In this document: in pieces, positions 20,430 through 32,004 of the stretch | Position numbering within the stretch: position 1 is the first letter of the stretch | How the letters are laid out: each line of letters begins with the position of its first letter | NCBI GenBank assembly: GCA_000181795.3 | Contig: CM012953.1 | Location: forward strand, 10,379,712-10,412,275 | DNA length: 32,564 nt | Reading direction: 5' to 3' | Source of the DNA: Trichinella spiralis | Taxonomy: Eukaryota > Nematoda > Enoplea > Trichinellida > Trichinellidae | Program-made: the position numbers and the translations under genes | Notes under the pieces: generated by a model | The model's input: only the letters and a program-made list of their open reading frames with translations | What the model was told of the DNA's origin: nothing | Database searches by the model: none

Positions 20430-23211
20430 GAATACCTTGCTTCGTAACATTTGAATTGTCCTCTGCGATTGTTTATTCTGCTCTGTCAACGTGTTAATCT
20501 CTTTCAAGCGTTGTTCGGCTAGCGCTTCGTATTCACTATTTTCAGCAACAGATCTTTGTACGTTTGAATCGCCACGCCTACTACCGTCATCCGTCGGCCC
20601 GTTACGAATCGCGCTCGTGCTCGGCTGTTGCTGCAACTGCTTGCCAACTGTGGATCTTTTGCTGGCAGCCTGGCGCAACTGGGCATTCACTTCGGCAATG
20701 CGCGAGTTGGTTTGCTCTTCACGTACAAGCAATTTTTCCGTCTCATCTTCCAAATCTTTGACACGAACGCACGCTTGTTGCAAACGATTTTCGCTCAACG
20801 CTATTTCGTTTTGCAACACCTTATTCTAAATACAAACACTATATATACATATACAACAAGACCAAAAGGATACACATTCATTCAAATGTTGCATTTTCCA
20901 ACTCTACTGTCAACTGTACTTAATTTTCTAACTTTATCAACGGCGAATTGAAAAATAAAAATTCAGACCCCAGTAACCTACAAATCATTAATTTCTCTCC
21001 AGCTGATTGTAAAAATGCTGTCCATTCGTACGCGTGCATGCAGATGAATATTTTTTTTAATACAAAGTTAACATCTCACTTGCATTTCATTATTCTGTAA
21101 TTTCTTCCAAGATATATTTTTATTAAAAGACAAAAATTATCAGTAAACATAATTATTAAATAAAAAAAATCAAAAAAAATTTTCAAAACGTACATATATA
21201 TCTCACTTAAACCAATTCTAATGCAAAATCAAAATTATTACATTGGCTACTGAGTAAAATGCAACATTAATTTTCAAAACAGAATACATGAACTTAAAAA
21301 TCAATTACGGTGCAACCTTGCTACAGTATACATATTTGCACAATACATTCGAAATGTTAGCAACGTTTGTTTCCGTTGCATCCCAATAGTTTTTTCATTA
21401 CATAAAAACTTTTAATAAAATTTAGATTTAACACATATACTTTTTCACATAAATTAGAAAGAAATAAATAACATCTCGAATCATGTACGTATATGCATAT
21501 TTATTTATTCTTTTCCAACTTATATAAGAATTGTATAAAAGAAATTATATTCAAAATATACATTTTAAAAATTATAATGTTTATTTAATGAAATATTGAA
21601 TTTCTCATCGCTATGTTAGAATAGTGAACAAACGAAAACAAATTATTAACATGAAAATCGATAGATGCCTACAACACTTTATGCTAAATTAACAGTACAC
21701 TGGCAATTTAAATTCGCACAGCATCAACTGAAATCACAATGCGAATTTTGCTTAATGTCACTATACCGAAATTGAGCAAAAACTATTTAAATCATGTTAC
21801 ACAGTTGAATAGTACATTCAACACTTACAATATCTAATTAAATATATTTTCTCTTAAATAGTTTAAAATTTGATTAATTAATTTTAAAATTAGTTAATTT
21901 TTTCAATCAATGCAAAGTTGCAACAGTCAAAAAATGCTTACAAAAACGTTTAGCGAATAGTAGTTTTTAGTTTTTAGCGTCTAGTGAAGAAAATTGAAAA
22001 AAGAAATTTTCCTAAAACATGTACAAGTATAAAAATAATTCAAAGCATTAGTGTAAACATACCTGTATAGACAATTCGCGATTTTTTGTTTCTAATTCTT
22101 GAAGACACTTTTGTAGGTGTAAAGGTTTTTCATGGAATGTATTGCTTTCTTTTAATAGATTTGCTTCATCAAATTCAGTTCTACTTTCAGATGAAAACGA
22201 CTGAAAAGAACTGCTCGAACATGGTGGCGTTCGTTCATTGTGGAATGCATTTGACTTTGTTTCACTGTTAACTTGTTCGAGCTTTTTATCAATACATGAA
22301 TTTATACCGACAATCTGTCGGATCATATTCGTGCAACGTTCAAAAGCTTCTCTCAGACGGTCGTCAATAATGTTCCTTTTCATATTCGGGCACAATCGAA
22401 GAATAGATTCTTCAGCTTCAATCGAACTAACTTTAAAAAAAAGATGAACTTTATTATAATTTTGTAAACTCTGATAAATAAATATTACTCGACTGATGAG
22501 AAGGTGAAGGAAAAGTTTGCGAAACACGTTTCATCAACATTACCAATTCTTCTTGAATCTGAAATATTCTAACATTTAAACTATCATGTGCTTAGTGCAC
22601 TTTTTCAATATTCTAAAGCAGTTTAAACTTTACTGAATATTTTCTCTTTATATAATTTACGTAATGAATATTTTTCATTTTGAAATTCAATAAGTTCAGG
22701 ATGAGCAATTTTCTTTGAATTTAAAGCATAATGAATCAGCTTTTAAACCACTATATTTCTCCTAATACTTTTTTTTATATTAACATTAGTACTTTTTAAA
22801 ACAATATTGTAATTGAACCTCTTCTGTAATTTATGACTAACAGCTCCATAAAATAAAACCTACTTGATATAAGTATGCACTCATTAATGATAGCAAAGCA
22901 TCATCTTTGATACGATGAGATTCCAAATTATCTATTTTCTTCCTCAATTCATCTTCAATACGACGATTCTGATTCAGTCTTCCAAACAGTCTCTTATTTT
23001 GCACCTTCAGCAGGAATATTTCAACATCATTCTAAAATTTGAAAACATCGACGAATTTAAACCTAGATTTAAACTGTACGATATTTACCACTGAACTCAA
23101 ACAGGGCATCGCATCTATATGCATATATCTGCTTCTTTTCTTAGAGACAGGAGTATCACTATCATCATTTATATTTTCGGAATCAACAGATACTCCTGAT
23201 CTCTTTGCCAT
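18407..23211 (-). CDS. BRE1: E3 ubiquitin-protein ligase BRE1 (RNF20/RNF40 family)
   Basis: Nine exons on the minus strand (23211-23089, 23031-22864, 22558-22489, 22430-22063, 20825-20436, 20305-19586, 19512-19342, 19268-19140, 19048-18407) join in frame to 926 aa; human RNF20 has 975. With a RAD6-type E2 it monoubiquitinates histone H2B on transcribed chromatin. The start MAKRSG is followed by a basic, nuclear-signal-like SKKRSR. Exon 2 (NRRIEDELRKKIDNLE) matches the vertebrate N-terminal coiled coil with AIEDELREHIEKLE. Most of the protein is heptad-rich coiled coil, including SPTYRNLEVQF (vertebrate TPEYRCMQSQF) and the pre-RING EEIGTTGDALDQ. The C-terminal C3HC4 RING has all eight ligands: Cys874, Cys877, Cys889, His891, Cys894, Cys897, Cys909 and Cys912. 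It ends in VKNVYI, like the vertebrate FHRVYIS. An acidic SLEPGEIDESDEDDEKL stretch lies in exon 6. Intron 4 is 1,237 bases; the others are 57-305. Confidence 0.94.
19310..19328 (+). repeat. C11-A8 homopolymer pair in BRE1 intron 7
   Basis: Eleven C followed by eight A lie inside the 73-base intron 7. On the transcribed minus strand this is T8-G11, upstream of the acceptor, where it takes the place of a normal polypyrimidine tract. It is prone to slippage and sequencing error. Confidence 0.7.
20393..20429 (+). repeat. (TAA)n microsatellite in BRE1 intron 5
   Basis: About twelve uninterrupted TAA units lie just downstream of the exon 5 donor on the minus strand (20436/20435). It is likely to vary in length between individuals. 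Confidence 0.85.
20826..22062 (-). other. BRE1: BRE1 intron 4, 1.24 kb, AT-rich
   Basis: The flanking exons join in phase 0 as SIQ/NKV within a continuous coiled coil. No further exon, repeat or RNA gene was recognised inside. The flanking exons 1-4 are clearly more AT-rich than exons 5-9. Confidence 0.7.
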
Positions 23212-26039
23212 TAGTAATATAAGAAAAATTAACTATACTCCTGTGATCACATCTAAATTTATCAACAAAGAATTATCACACAGTATCCATATATTTTATG
23301 AAATTCAAGTAGTGCCTAATTTCTTTGTTTGAATAATGTAAAAAAGCAGTATTTTGAGTTAAAAATTCCAAAAGATTTTATTTAAAATATAACATAAAAT
23401 ACACCTAGAATACTGAATGTATGAAATATAGAATGCAAAATGCAAATGTACAAATGTAATGTAATACAAAATTTGCAAATAACTTTGTTAAGGTGATATG
23501 AATAAGTTTATCATATTTCCTTCATGTTCAACAGATCCAATAGAATACATAATTTTAAATTAATTAAAATTTTTACATATCTTGTTCCAAAATAATAAAT
23601 AATAATAAATGAATTTTGACTTGTGCATTTACAAAGAAAAGTAAAGGAAAATTAAATTAAATTAAATTAAAATTAAAAACAATTTTTTAATATTTGAAGA
23701 AATAATTTATGTTTCAATAAATAATCTCATTATTAATTTTTATGAATGTACGTTTGCATCAAATAAAAGTATTACAGTTTGGAATTTCATTTACTGGCTT
23801 TTAAGTTTTAATGTTATTAAAAATTAGAATTACCTTTTACATATTTTCTTTAAATTTTAAACTTTTATAATAATTTCTCGTAATTTAATAATTTATGCAA
23901 ACGAAGACAGAAATCTATAAAGTACTGTAATTTTGCCATATAACTTGAAGATCGATAAAGAAGTTATTCAGAAACTTAGTAAAAGCAGTTTATTCGAATT
24001 GTTTATTGCATTTTTTTTCACGTTGTTGCATTTTTAAAAGAGCCGAACTGTATGAAAGATGTTGCAAATTTATTTTTGATTGAGAATTTTTCTTATGAAG
24101 TAAGTTAAATGTTTACATAATTGCATTTTTTATTTCACCAGTTACTGTAATGAATAATGACGCGAATTTTTTAATCGAGTAGTTTTTACAGTTTTATTTT
24201 CCATTTATTTTCGCTTTTCGTAGTGAAAGACATTTATCCATGAATTTAATTAATTACAATTTATAGTGTTTAATTATTGTTTTTTAATTTATTATTATAG
24301 CCATCAACTTGTTTAAAATAAAATTTGATGTAACATTCTAATTATTTTGATGGAAAATACTTAAATATATAATTATTAATGAAAATTTTAAGTAATTGAA
24401 ATATGTTGCTTATCTGTATTCATAGTTTATACTATTAGTGACAGCATTAATGGTGGTACACAGTAAATGTTACTTTTTTGAAGTTTTTCTTTTCCAGGTA
24501 TGTACTTCATCATCAATACAGTCTTGATTGTTTTGTGCTAATTTATATTATAGATTTTTTGCAGAAAGTTCATACTGTATTAGTTTTAAAGACTCGATAC
24601 TGTTGAAGAATAGCCAATGTTTTATTCATATTTTTAATTATTTTTTTTCATACTTCGTAAGTAACTTACAAATATTGTGAGACAGTTCCAGGAACAGATT
24701 ATTTACCTTTATATAAAAAATATTTTTAAATAGATCATGTATGATAGTTAACAACGAAATATTGTTTTTTATTTGTATTTTGCAAGCTTGTAAAATTTGT
24801 CAGTTTATGTAATCAGTGTACTTCTTTTGCAATCACTGTTGCGTATTCGTGACATATTGAACAAGCTATGTATATTTATTATGATGCAAAAGTTTAGATA
24901 TGTAAACGTAAACATTCATGTTCATTTGTTCAGCTTTTAGTTTTGATATTTTATTTGACATACTTAGCAGTATGTAAAATCTTAATTTGGTTGTCGTAAT
25001 TATTCCTGATTTTTAGTCATAATTTTTCACTGGTAACGTTTTGCTAGTACTTATATCAAATGTCATATAGTTTAATTGGGAAGATTGTTTTTCTTAAATT
25101 GGATTCATAATATTCTGTTAATAAATAATGAGAATGTAAGTCTTTCTTTACCATGATAAATGTGTGTTGTATATTCGCAAAACTTTGGTACTTAACGGAA
25201 TACTTTGCAATTTAAAGTATGTATTCATGTAAGTACTCAAACATGTAATATTTTGAGTCATTGCCTTATAAATTTATTAAAGTGAATTTAAAGTGTTTTC
25301 TTATGGTTATGTATATTTCAACTGTGAGTCAAATGAAAAGATTTTTGTATTTTATTTTATTTTATAAGAGCAAATATTTTTGATATTTTGAAGATTAGAA
25401 TATGTGATAAATAATTTCTAGCTATGCAATGTAAAAATGATGAACAACATATATCACTAGCTAAATGAAAAAATTTAATAATATAGTGCAACAAACAAGA
25501 TAATTAATGAACAAAAGATTTTGAAATAAAAGTAGAATAAAATAAATTATTCATGGAGTTTGAAAGTTTATAATTTTTACTGTTGAAGTTATTGCTGAAA
25601 AAATTGCTTTTTAAAATTGTACTTTGAGAGAGCAGAATATAAATTAGGAAATAAATGCAATATAAATATAAATCGATCAGTCAGTCAGTGCGAATCCTGT
25701 TTCTAATAAATGTTCATTTTGTTTTTGCTATTTTTAATAATTTGTCACTTAGGGTATGTTCGACACTCATTTTTTAAAATTCATTCTTCGATGAGTGAAC
25801 AGAATTATTTATTAGTACTGTCTAAGTTGTGATGACAGCTCTCTTTGAGTCAGCCAGTTAGCACCACATTATGTAATCCATGAGTTAGTATGCGATAGAT
25901 AAGCAGTGAGAGATGTGAATGAATCATCAGAAAGTAGAAAGCATTTTCTCCCTCAGTCACTGTTGCAGTTGCAAATATTTAATGTTAACAATGTTCACGA
26001 ATGTTCTTTGATGATGATGATGGAAAATGGCCTAATTTG

Positions 26040-26480
26040 GTAACGCATATTGGCTTCCAGCTGGCAAATTTGATTTAAGACATTGCTATAATTACTCTGA
26101 TTTTTTGGAACTGAAAATGGTTCTGAAATTAGTAGGCATTTTTAGTCATGTGACACGTGGTACGGAGCAGCAGTCTAAAAAATTTAGGCAAAGAGTGATG
26201 ACAGTTGAAATCCAAAATCCGCGGTTTATTTCCTAGAGATGAGGATGGTTTAGCTGTTGTTTTATGGGTTAAAATAGAGCTATGATGCTTTCTTCAGCCA
26301 ACATTAATCCACTTGGAAAGAAAAAATATGGAATTCATAAAAATGCGATGTTGAATTCAATGCGCCGGTAACATTTGAGGGTTATACAACGTGCACATGG
26401 AGAAGTAGAACGGAATGATATGATTATTAGTTTGTACAGAACGGTCTAAAATACCCGAAATGACATTCAGAGGGTTAATA
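26040..26480 (+). other. unidentified stretch with interrupted coding-like frames
   Basis: Within the AT-rich spacer this stretch has near-balanced composition. It contains short peptides of coding character, such as PRDEDGLAVVLWVKIEL and SANINPLGKKKYGIHKN, in frames that do not join. It may be the remains of a gene or of a transposon. I do not recognise a family. Confidence 0.2.
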
Positions 26481-27849
26481 TATTACTATATATTGAATGT
26501 ATTTTGAAATATCTCTTTTGATACTGCCACTACCAAAAAGATACTTTTTACAAATTATCTGTCAATCTTTTAGCTACATTGAAAATTTTGAAAATTTACC
26601 TATTATAACACATGTTAAATTTTTCAGCTTGTATTGAAAATTTGTTGTGGGCTTGTTTAATAGGATGTTTACTGTGAAAAGAAAGCAAAACAAAAGATGT
26701 ATTTAGGTTTTCTCAGAATAAAATGCTGTTTTTCTTTTAATAATATTTTACTGTGCACACAGCAGGGAATATATATTTATTTATATATCTGCTTGCATTC
26801 TGATTATTGTTAAACGTAAGTGAAATTTAATATCTGTCACATAAATGAAATTTGTGAACACTATATTACCTTTGAGCACTGTCTCGGCGAGTGCAAAAAT
26901 GCTTTTAATATTCATGAAATTGATGCTAAATTGTCGATTGTTGTTGTGAATGAATGCAAATTCAACGACTTTGATGCAGAAATTTAAAAATTTTTGAAAA
27001 CATTTGTATCATTACGTAAGTTTGTTTATTTTTTTAGCAGTAACTTCTATTTTACCTGTTTTGATTGAACTATTTATAGCAGTTTACGTTGTATTTTGTT
27101 TAAGTTTAAGTTACATTGTATTCTGCTTTGCTTTCGTTTTGGTGATTGTCCTAAAATAGGATGGATTGTCATCGAGAAGAAGCCACAATTGCAGTTATTT
27201 ATGTTTTATTTTTCGTCAACAGAAGAGGCTTTTAATTTTCCTTGTTTTTTTGCATTCCAGCAGTTTAAACTGTTTATTTTATTTTGTATGTATTTGAATA
27301 TTCTTGTAATTTTATAATTGTGCTGCTGTCTGATTGTTTCAATTGTATATTCACTTTTCTGTTTTTTGAATGCTGAATTTGAATAAAAATGAGAAGTGGT
27401 TCAAAGATTCTCTGCCTTTGGATGATAGTTGTAAAATGATTGTAAATCGTGTTAATAATGATTTTCGAAATCAACTTTTTGCTAATGGAAGATAATTACT
27501 TAATTGAAATTAAAGCGTACCAACTGTAAATTTGATATTTGTGAAAATCACCAGTGGAATATGATATAAAATTTAAATTAAATATTCTATACGATTATCA
27601 GAATATTTGGTGGATCATGTGTACTGCTGATTGAATTGAAGCAATGGTTATGCTTTTAGACTATCGTTATTAAAGCAGTTGCCTCATTGAAAAAGAGCGC
27701 GATGCAGCAAAAGTAAACATTTCTGATTATTACTTTTACAGTGAAGTTAGCGGCGGTCAAATTACAAAAATCTGGACCTTTGATGAAAGCATAATAATAA
27801 TAATAAGAGTGCTTTGTTTCTCTTTGCTTTGTATAAAACTTGCACACCT

Positions 27850-27856
27850 TATAAAT
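27850..27856 (+). promoter_or_regulatory. TATA-like box upstream of RPRD1
   Basis: TATAAAT lies 60 bases before the start codon. An acceptor-like TTTTTTTCAG (ends 27887) lies between it and the ATG. Either a TATA-driven start near 27,880 or a spliced 5' end at 27,888 is possible; the sequence alone does not decide. Confidence 0.35.
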
Positions 27857-27909
27857 GAGTCAGTTTGTAGCAGAAAATTTTTTTCAGAAAAGTTAACAGT
27901 GGATATAAA

Positions 27910-28932
27910 ATGTCCACTTTTCCGGAGATGAAATTTCGTGATAAGCTGGCAGAGCTACGTCAGTCACAGCAGAGTGTGCAGACTTTATCATTGTGGGTTA
28001 TTCACCATCGAAAGAATGACAGAGAAATTGCTCGCCTTTGGCTGGAGACAGTGCTGAAAGAACGTCGACCAGAAAAGTTGCTAAGTTTGTTCTACTTAGT
28101 CAACGACGTGGTGCAGAACAGTCGACGTAAGCATGCTGCTTTTTTGGAACATTTTCGTAATGTGCTGGATGCAGCATTTGCGCATGCGGTTCCACTTTTC
28201 GATTCAGAAGATTTGAAACGACTCGCGCATATATTGGATATTTGGCAAGAGAGAAATGTATATCAGTTGGATGTTATTCAATCATGGCGTGGTGGTCTGT
28301 CTGCACCGCGAGAGGAAGCGCTTGCGGCTTCTGTTCCTAAAATATCAGAGGGAGGAGAACCGCTGACGCCGTTAATGTCACCACAACCATTGTCGACGCA
28401 CTTTGATGAGAAAACCGTTTCAAACTGCAATCAATTCGCCAATGATGACAGAAATGACGAAACACGTTTGCACGTCATTGCACTGGTAACAGATGTAATA
28501 GATTTTTTGACAAAGTTGAAAAATTCACCTTCGTCTGATGCATTTACACGGCAAAGCATCGCCGCTTTGCCGGCAGATCTTTGCAATCTGCAAAAAATAC
28601 GCAGCATTACCGATTCGCAAGAGTTGGATAAGCATCTCACCATTGCAGAACAAGCGCAGCATATGGTGAACGAGTACGTGAAACGTTTGTCTGAAGAAAT
28701 GGAGATGCGTTCTAAAATGATGAATACTTTGGAAACTCTAACCGAGATTCTACGAAAAAGAGCCGATGAAGGTGCCGAAAAATATGCACGGCTGATGAAT
28801 TTGGCCGTGGAAATAGATTCCAAATGTAACGCCCTGCAGCAGCATTATCAATCTTTGCCCGTGATCTCTACAGAGAATATCGTATTAGAAGAGCGGCAAA
28901 TGCCCACCGTGAATGATTTGATCGAAAAATAA
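27910..28932 (+). CDS. RPRD1: CID-domain RNA polymerase II CTD-binding protein (RPRD1/CIDS family)
   Basis: A single uninterrupted frame of 340 aa; human RPRD1A and RPRD1B have 312 and 326. Residues 1-135 form the CID, a bundle of helices that binds the phosphorylated C-terminal repeats of RNA polymerase II. QQSVQTLSLWVIHHRK is nearly identical to the vertebrate QQSVQTLSLWLIHHRK, and FYLVNDVVQNSRRK matches FLYLANDVIQNSKRK. The HILDIWQERNVYQLDVI helix also fits. A Ser/Pro-rich linker (about 140-180) is followed by the second conserved helical region and a C-terminal coiled coil (about 240-315, including MVNEYVKRLSEEMEMR), used for dimerisation in this family. The family is thought to recruit phosphatases such as RPAP2 to the polymerase. 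All other host genes here have introns; this one has none in its coding region, so a retrocopy origin is possible. The frame is intact. Confidence 0.93.
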   Translation: MSTFPEMKFRDKLAELRQSQQSVQTLSLWVIHHRKNDREIARLWLETVLKERRPEKLLSLFYLVNDVVQNSRRKHAAFLEHFRNVLDAAFAHAVPLFDSEDLKRLAHILDIWQERNVYQLDVIQSWRGGLSAPREEALAASVPKISEGGEPLTPLMSPQPLSTHFDEKTVSNCNQFANDDRNDETRLHVIALVTDVIDFLTKLKNSPSSDAFTRQSIAALPADLCNLQKIRSITDSQELDKHLTIAEQAQHMVNEYVKRLSEEMEMRSKMMNTLETLTEILRKRADEGAEKYARLMNLAVEIDSKCNALQQHYQSLPVISTENIVLEERQMPTVNDLIEK

Positions 28933-29309
28933 TCACAGAAACTGGAAAATACTTTTAATAATGCACGTGTTTTTTTCAGTTATTCAGAAAACCAATAGTA
29001 TATTTGCAAGAAATATAATACACGAAACAATTGTCGTTTTACAATATAACTTTTATTCAATTATGTATTTATATGCAGTGCAGTTCAATAACTGCTGAAT
29101 TTCTTTAACTTCTCCTAAGTATTACTACAAAGCAATATCGCACAAATAAAATGCGAATGATGAAGCAGTTTGTACATTCTTGAACAAACAGTTCTGATCT
29201 GATAAACCGATTATTTCTTATGAACATTTAACATTTCCTTAATAACAATTTCTGGTGAAAAATGCATTATACAAAAAACAAAAAGACATGATCCACATTA
29301 ACTGGAACC
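28933..29309. other. 3' flank of RPRD1
   Basis: AT-rich, with no coding exon. It should contain the RPRD1 3' UTR. AATATAATA near 29014 is the nearest poly(A)-signal-like word; no canonical AATAAA was seen in the first 100 bases. Confidence 0.4.
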
Positions 29310-30095
29310 AAAGCAATGAAATAACGTTCGGGACGGAACAGCACCGACCTCGTCGGTGACACATCCATGAGCCGGTGCTCATGAGATCGGGCTTGGGCAA
29401 GAACAATGCGCACGCAACGCCGGATAGATTGCTATCGCCGCGTCCGGGGACCCGGGTTCGGGGCCAGGAGAGACCCCTGCGGAGCCCAGAATCAGCCATT
29501 GTTCGCGGGACAGTGGCTGTTTGCGCAATCATACGCCGGTGGCAGGTTAATCGACGACCCTGTAGGAGCAGCCGTAGTAACGGAACCGCCAATTGGCCAC
29601 TGGCGCCGCGAACCAATCGAAGATGAAGAGATCTGAAGCCGGGCGGCTTACTGGAAGCAGACTGTGATTTAGGTCGGCGCCTCAGATATCCAGCGCCCAA
29701 CAGTGGACTGTAGAACTGTGTAGACACGAGCGTGACTCTCGGTCGTAAGGTGATCTTCGCGTCCTTGACTTGTCTCTCTTCGATCCTCTCCGGTTGACGT
29801 CTTCGCGATTCGTGGACTGTACTTCACGATGCGCTACCACGATACGCACGAGTTACTTCAATTGGGTGCAGTTCCTCTTCGGTCCGTTCTGCGTCCTTGG
29901 GCTCGTTTTCTGCGGATAGGCAACTTCTCACGAAGCGCTGACGGTACACGCTGATTTGCAACATACCCACAGCATTCCCATCGATTCTTGAATGCAGAGG
30001 GTCAGCGGTGGTGTAATCCATCGTCACCGCTAATGCTGACTGTCCTGGGGGGCTCTCCCCCCCCCTTGCGGCAATTGTGTAGTCCCAACTAATTT
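29310..30095. other. GC-rich island, unidentified
   Basis: About 790 bases of clearly higher GC content with sharp edges into AT-rich DNA. Several frames on both strands are partly open, for example a minus-strand frame beginning MDYTTADPLHSRIDGN at 30034 and a + strand frame with QPLFAGQWLFAQSYAGG, but none runs the whole length. It contains a G6-CTCT-C9 hairpin-capable run (30047-30065). COG4 exon 1 is equally GC-rich, so composition alone does not prove foreign origin. It does not match conserved cores of 18S or 28S rRNA that I know. A decayed gene, a transposable-element fragment or an unrecognised exon are all possible. Confidence 0.35.
30047..30065. repeat. G6/C9 hairpin-capable run
   Basis: Six G, a CTCT loop and nine C at the right edge of the GC-rich island can form a very stable hairpin. 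It may cause polymerase slippage and assembly error. Confidence 0.6.
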
Positions 30096-30539
30096 TTATA
30101 TTGAAAAAATGAATTGCCTGTAACATTACAATAATAATAATAATGTGCTACATTATGTCATTGTTCGTATCTTTGTTCACAGCCAGTATTTATTACTATG
30201 ATTTGTGCGCTTGAGCGTGTGGCATCTCCCTCTGTGTATTAGCTTATATTGGTTATTTGGGATACAAACTAAAATTCATCATTATTTATTTCCATCATTC
30301 GAAAAGACATCTCAAATCTACGATGCAGAAAATAGCACAAACTAGTGATGAACACTGATGAGTGAAATAAAAGAAAATAGAATTAACGGTCTTGTTCTTT
30401 ACAAATTAAATATCTTTACTATAAAATTGCATCATTCAACAAAAAATATAGAAGCAACAAATGAAGAGAAAATGGAAGAAATAACTGAACAAAGAGATAT
30501 TAAAAAAACATGATTATCTGAGTCATTCATTGTTTTCAT
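30096..30539. other. AT-rich spacer
   Basis: Nothing recognised. A short (AAT)n repeat follows the GC-rich island near 30129. Confidence 0.4.
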
Positions 30540-31720
30540 AATTCGACACGTAATGATTTCTTTTACGATGGAAGCGATGCTGGCCTTGCTCACAAAGTTT
30601 TGAAAAACAAATTTTCAGAAAAAAAAGCCAGCAAAATCAAAAAAGTATTTCGATGTTAACAAATCAACAGCTGCTTATCCTAATTTTGGCTGAAAACCGC
30701 AGCTGTGGACAATTTATCACTTGCTGCTTTTCCCTTTGTATTCATATAACCTTCAGCAAACCGTTAGAACACTTTCAGCATCAAGCAATGAAGCAGTTTG
30801 TGTGTGATTAATTTCCTTCTGTCAGAATCACCAAAAGGCATTGCCAGCACAAACGAGAGGATCTTCAATGATAGATAAAATGACAAATGTTGCAAAAGAA
30901 TATAAAAATATTTTTGTTCACTTCTCAAACTAGCCAATTACTGATCGATCATGAGCAACCTTTCAGCGAACAGATGATCACAAGAAGTTTCGTTAGTAAC
31001 AGACATTTCAGTCATGGGTGTGTAAGATTTTCTATCAGAGGAAGAGCTAAGCCACGAGTTGGATATAGAGACACTATCAAATAATGAAGACCATACACTC
31101 CGATTTTTGTGAGAGTAGTTTGGATGAATCAGGCGGAGAAACTTTCCACAATAGTGATCATTACGGGAAGAATTTGCAAATGGTAAAATCCAGAATTGAG
31201 CGACACATTTCTCATGGCATTACTGTGCAGAGGACACAGGTAGAAGCTTAACACCTGTATTTCTCTAGACGACGAAGAGTAAAAACAATGAAGATACCGC
31301 AAACAGAAGGATACTTCAAGATCGGGAAAGAACTACGGTAGTACGGTTGTTGAAATCGAACAAAATGATATTCGTTGTTGGTTCTTGGTATTTACGGAAG
31401 CGGACCTTGCTCGAATCTCATAATAAATATCGTATTCCTGATATGCATTTTGGATGCGAGAATGCTACCGGCAAAGCGCGTATTGGAGAAAGCGGCTGCA
31501 GGACAGCGGCAGAGAGTCAGAAAATATGACACCGCCGCGTCGTCGCCAAGCGATAACCATGATTGCAGACGAAAAAGCCCGACTAAGACAGTAGATCATC
31601 ACAACTGGTATACAAAGAAACATCCAGAATGCCATTAAAGTGCTATTGGGAAAACAATCTATTCGATCTGCTTCAGAGGCAAAACCGGAAAGAAGGCAAA
31701 AAAAAGAAAGGCCGAAACGA
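30540..31720 (+). pseudogene. interrupted coding-like region, family not recognised
   Basis: Several + strand stretches read as protein-like but in different frames and without splice sites that join them. Examples are a peptide beginning MKTIHSDFCESSLDESGGET at 31084, one with LLESHNKYRIPDMHFGCE near 31410, and a basic stretch near 31530-31720 (MTPPRRRQAITMIADEKAR and later LGKQSIRSASEAKPERR). GC content is higher than in the spacer. It looks like decayed coding DNA of a host gene or mobile element. LLESHNKYR resembles the first helix of CAP/SCP proteins, but that is too short to trust. Confidence 0.25.
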
Positions 31721-31721
31721 T

Positions 31722-31787
31722 TAATTTTACATTTAGTCCAAATTTACTGGAAGTGCTTTTCAATTGTTTGAATACGAAAATTATTGT
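31722..31787 (+). repeat. 5S spacer repeat, copy 1
   Basis: These 66 bases, ending GAATACGAAAATTATTGT, recur at 32499-32564, exactly 777 bases away, with one visible difference (TTTAGTCC against TTTTGTCC). Similarity stops at the left edge. The right edge of the second copy is cut by the window end. A 5S rRNA gene lies between the copies. Confidence 0.9.
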
Positions 31788-31998
31788 ATGATAATCAAGC
31801 TGTATGAAAAATGTAGTGGAGGAGAAAGTTTATATTCATCGAAACATTTCAGTTGATGCTCAGAATTTTTGGATAAATCAACTTTCTGATCAATGAGAAG
31901 CACGTTTCAGCCAATGTTCAATTTCATAGACGATTGTTATTGTGATTTATTAAATATTATTCATTGGAAAATAAATTCATTGGCATAGCAGTTGATGG

Positions 31999-32003
31999 AA
32001 AAA
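31999..32003 (-). terminator. RNA polymerase III T5 terminator of the 5S gene
   Basis: On the minus strand the 5S gene is followed after one base by TTTTT, the standard pol III stop signal. Confidence 0.75.
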
Positions 32004-32004
32004 T

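Larger units (their letters stand above)
23212..27909. other. 4.7-kb AT-rich spacer between divergent BRE1 and RPRD1
   Basis: No supported gene on either strand; short open frames look random. Locally richer composition is seen at 26040-26480 (listed separately). A short CAGT repeat lies near 25677-25689 and a GAT repeat near 26011. The right end carries TATAAAT at 27850-27856 and an acceptor-like TTTTTTTCAG ending at 27887, both upstream of the RPRD1 start codon. No tRNA or other RNA gene was recognised. Confidence 0.45.

Noticed and set aside
29310-30095. Possible 28S or 18S rRNA fragment
   Set aside because: The GC-rich, structured look suggested rDNA, but no conserved rRNA core word was found.
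31387-31397. GGTATTTACGG word shared between 31387 (+) and 32164-32174 (-)
   Set aside because: An 11-base match in this much sequence is expected by chance.
31410-31480. CAP/SCP-like helix LLESHNKYR
   Set aside because: Only nine residues resemble the family, and none of the later CAP motifs follow.
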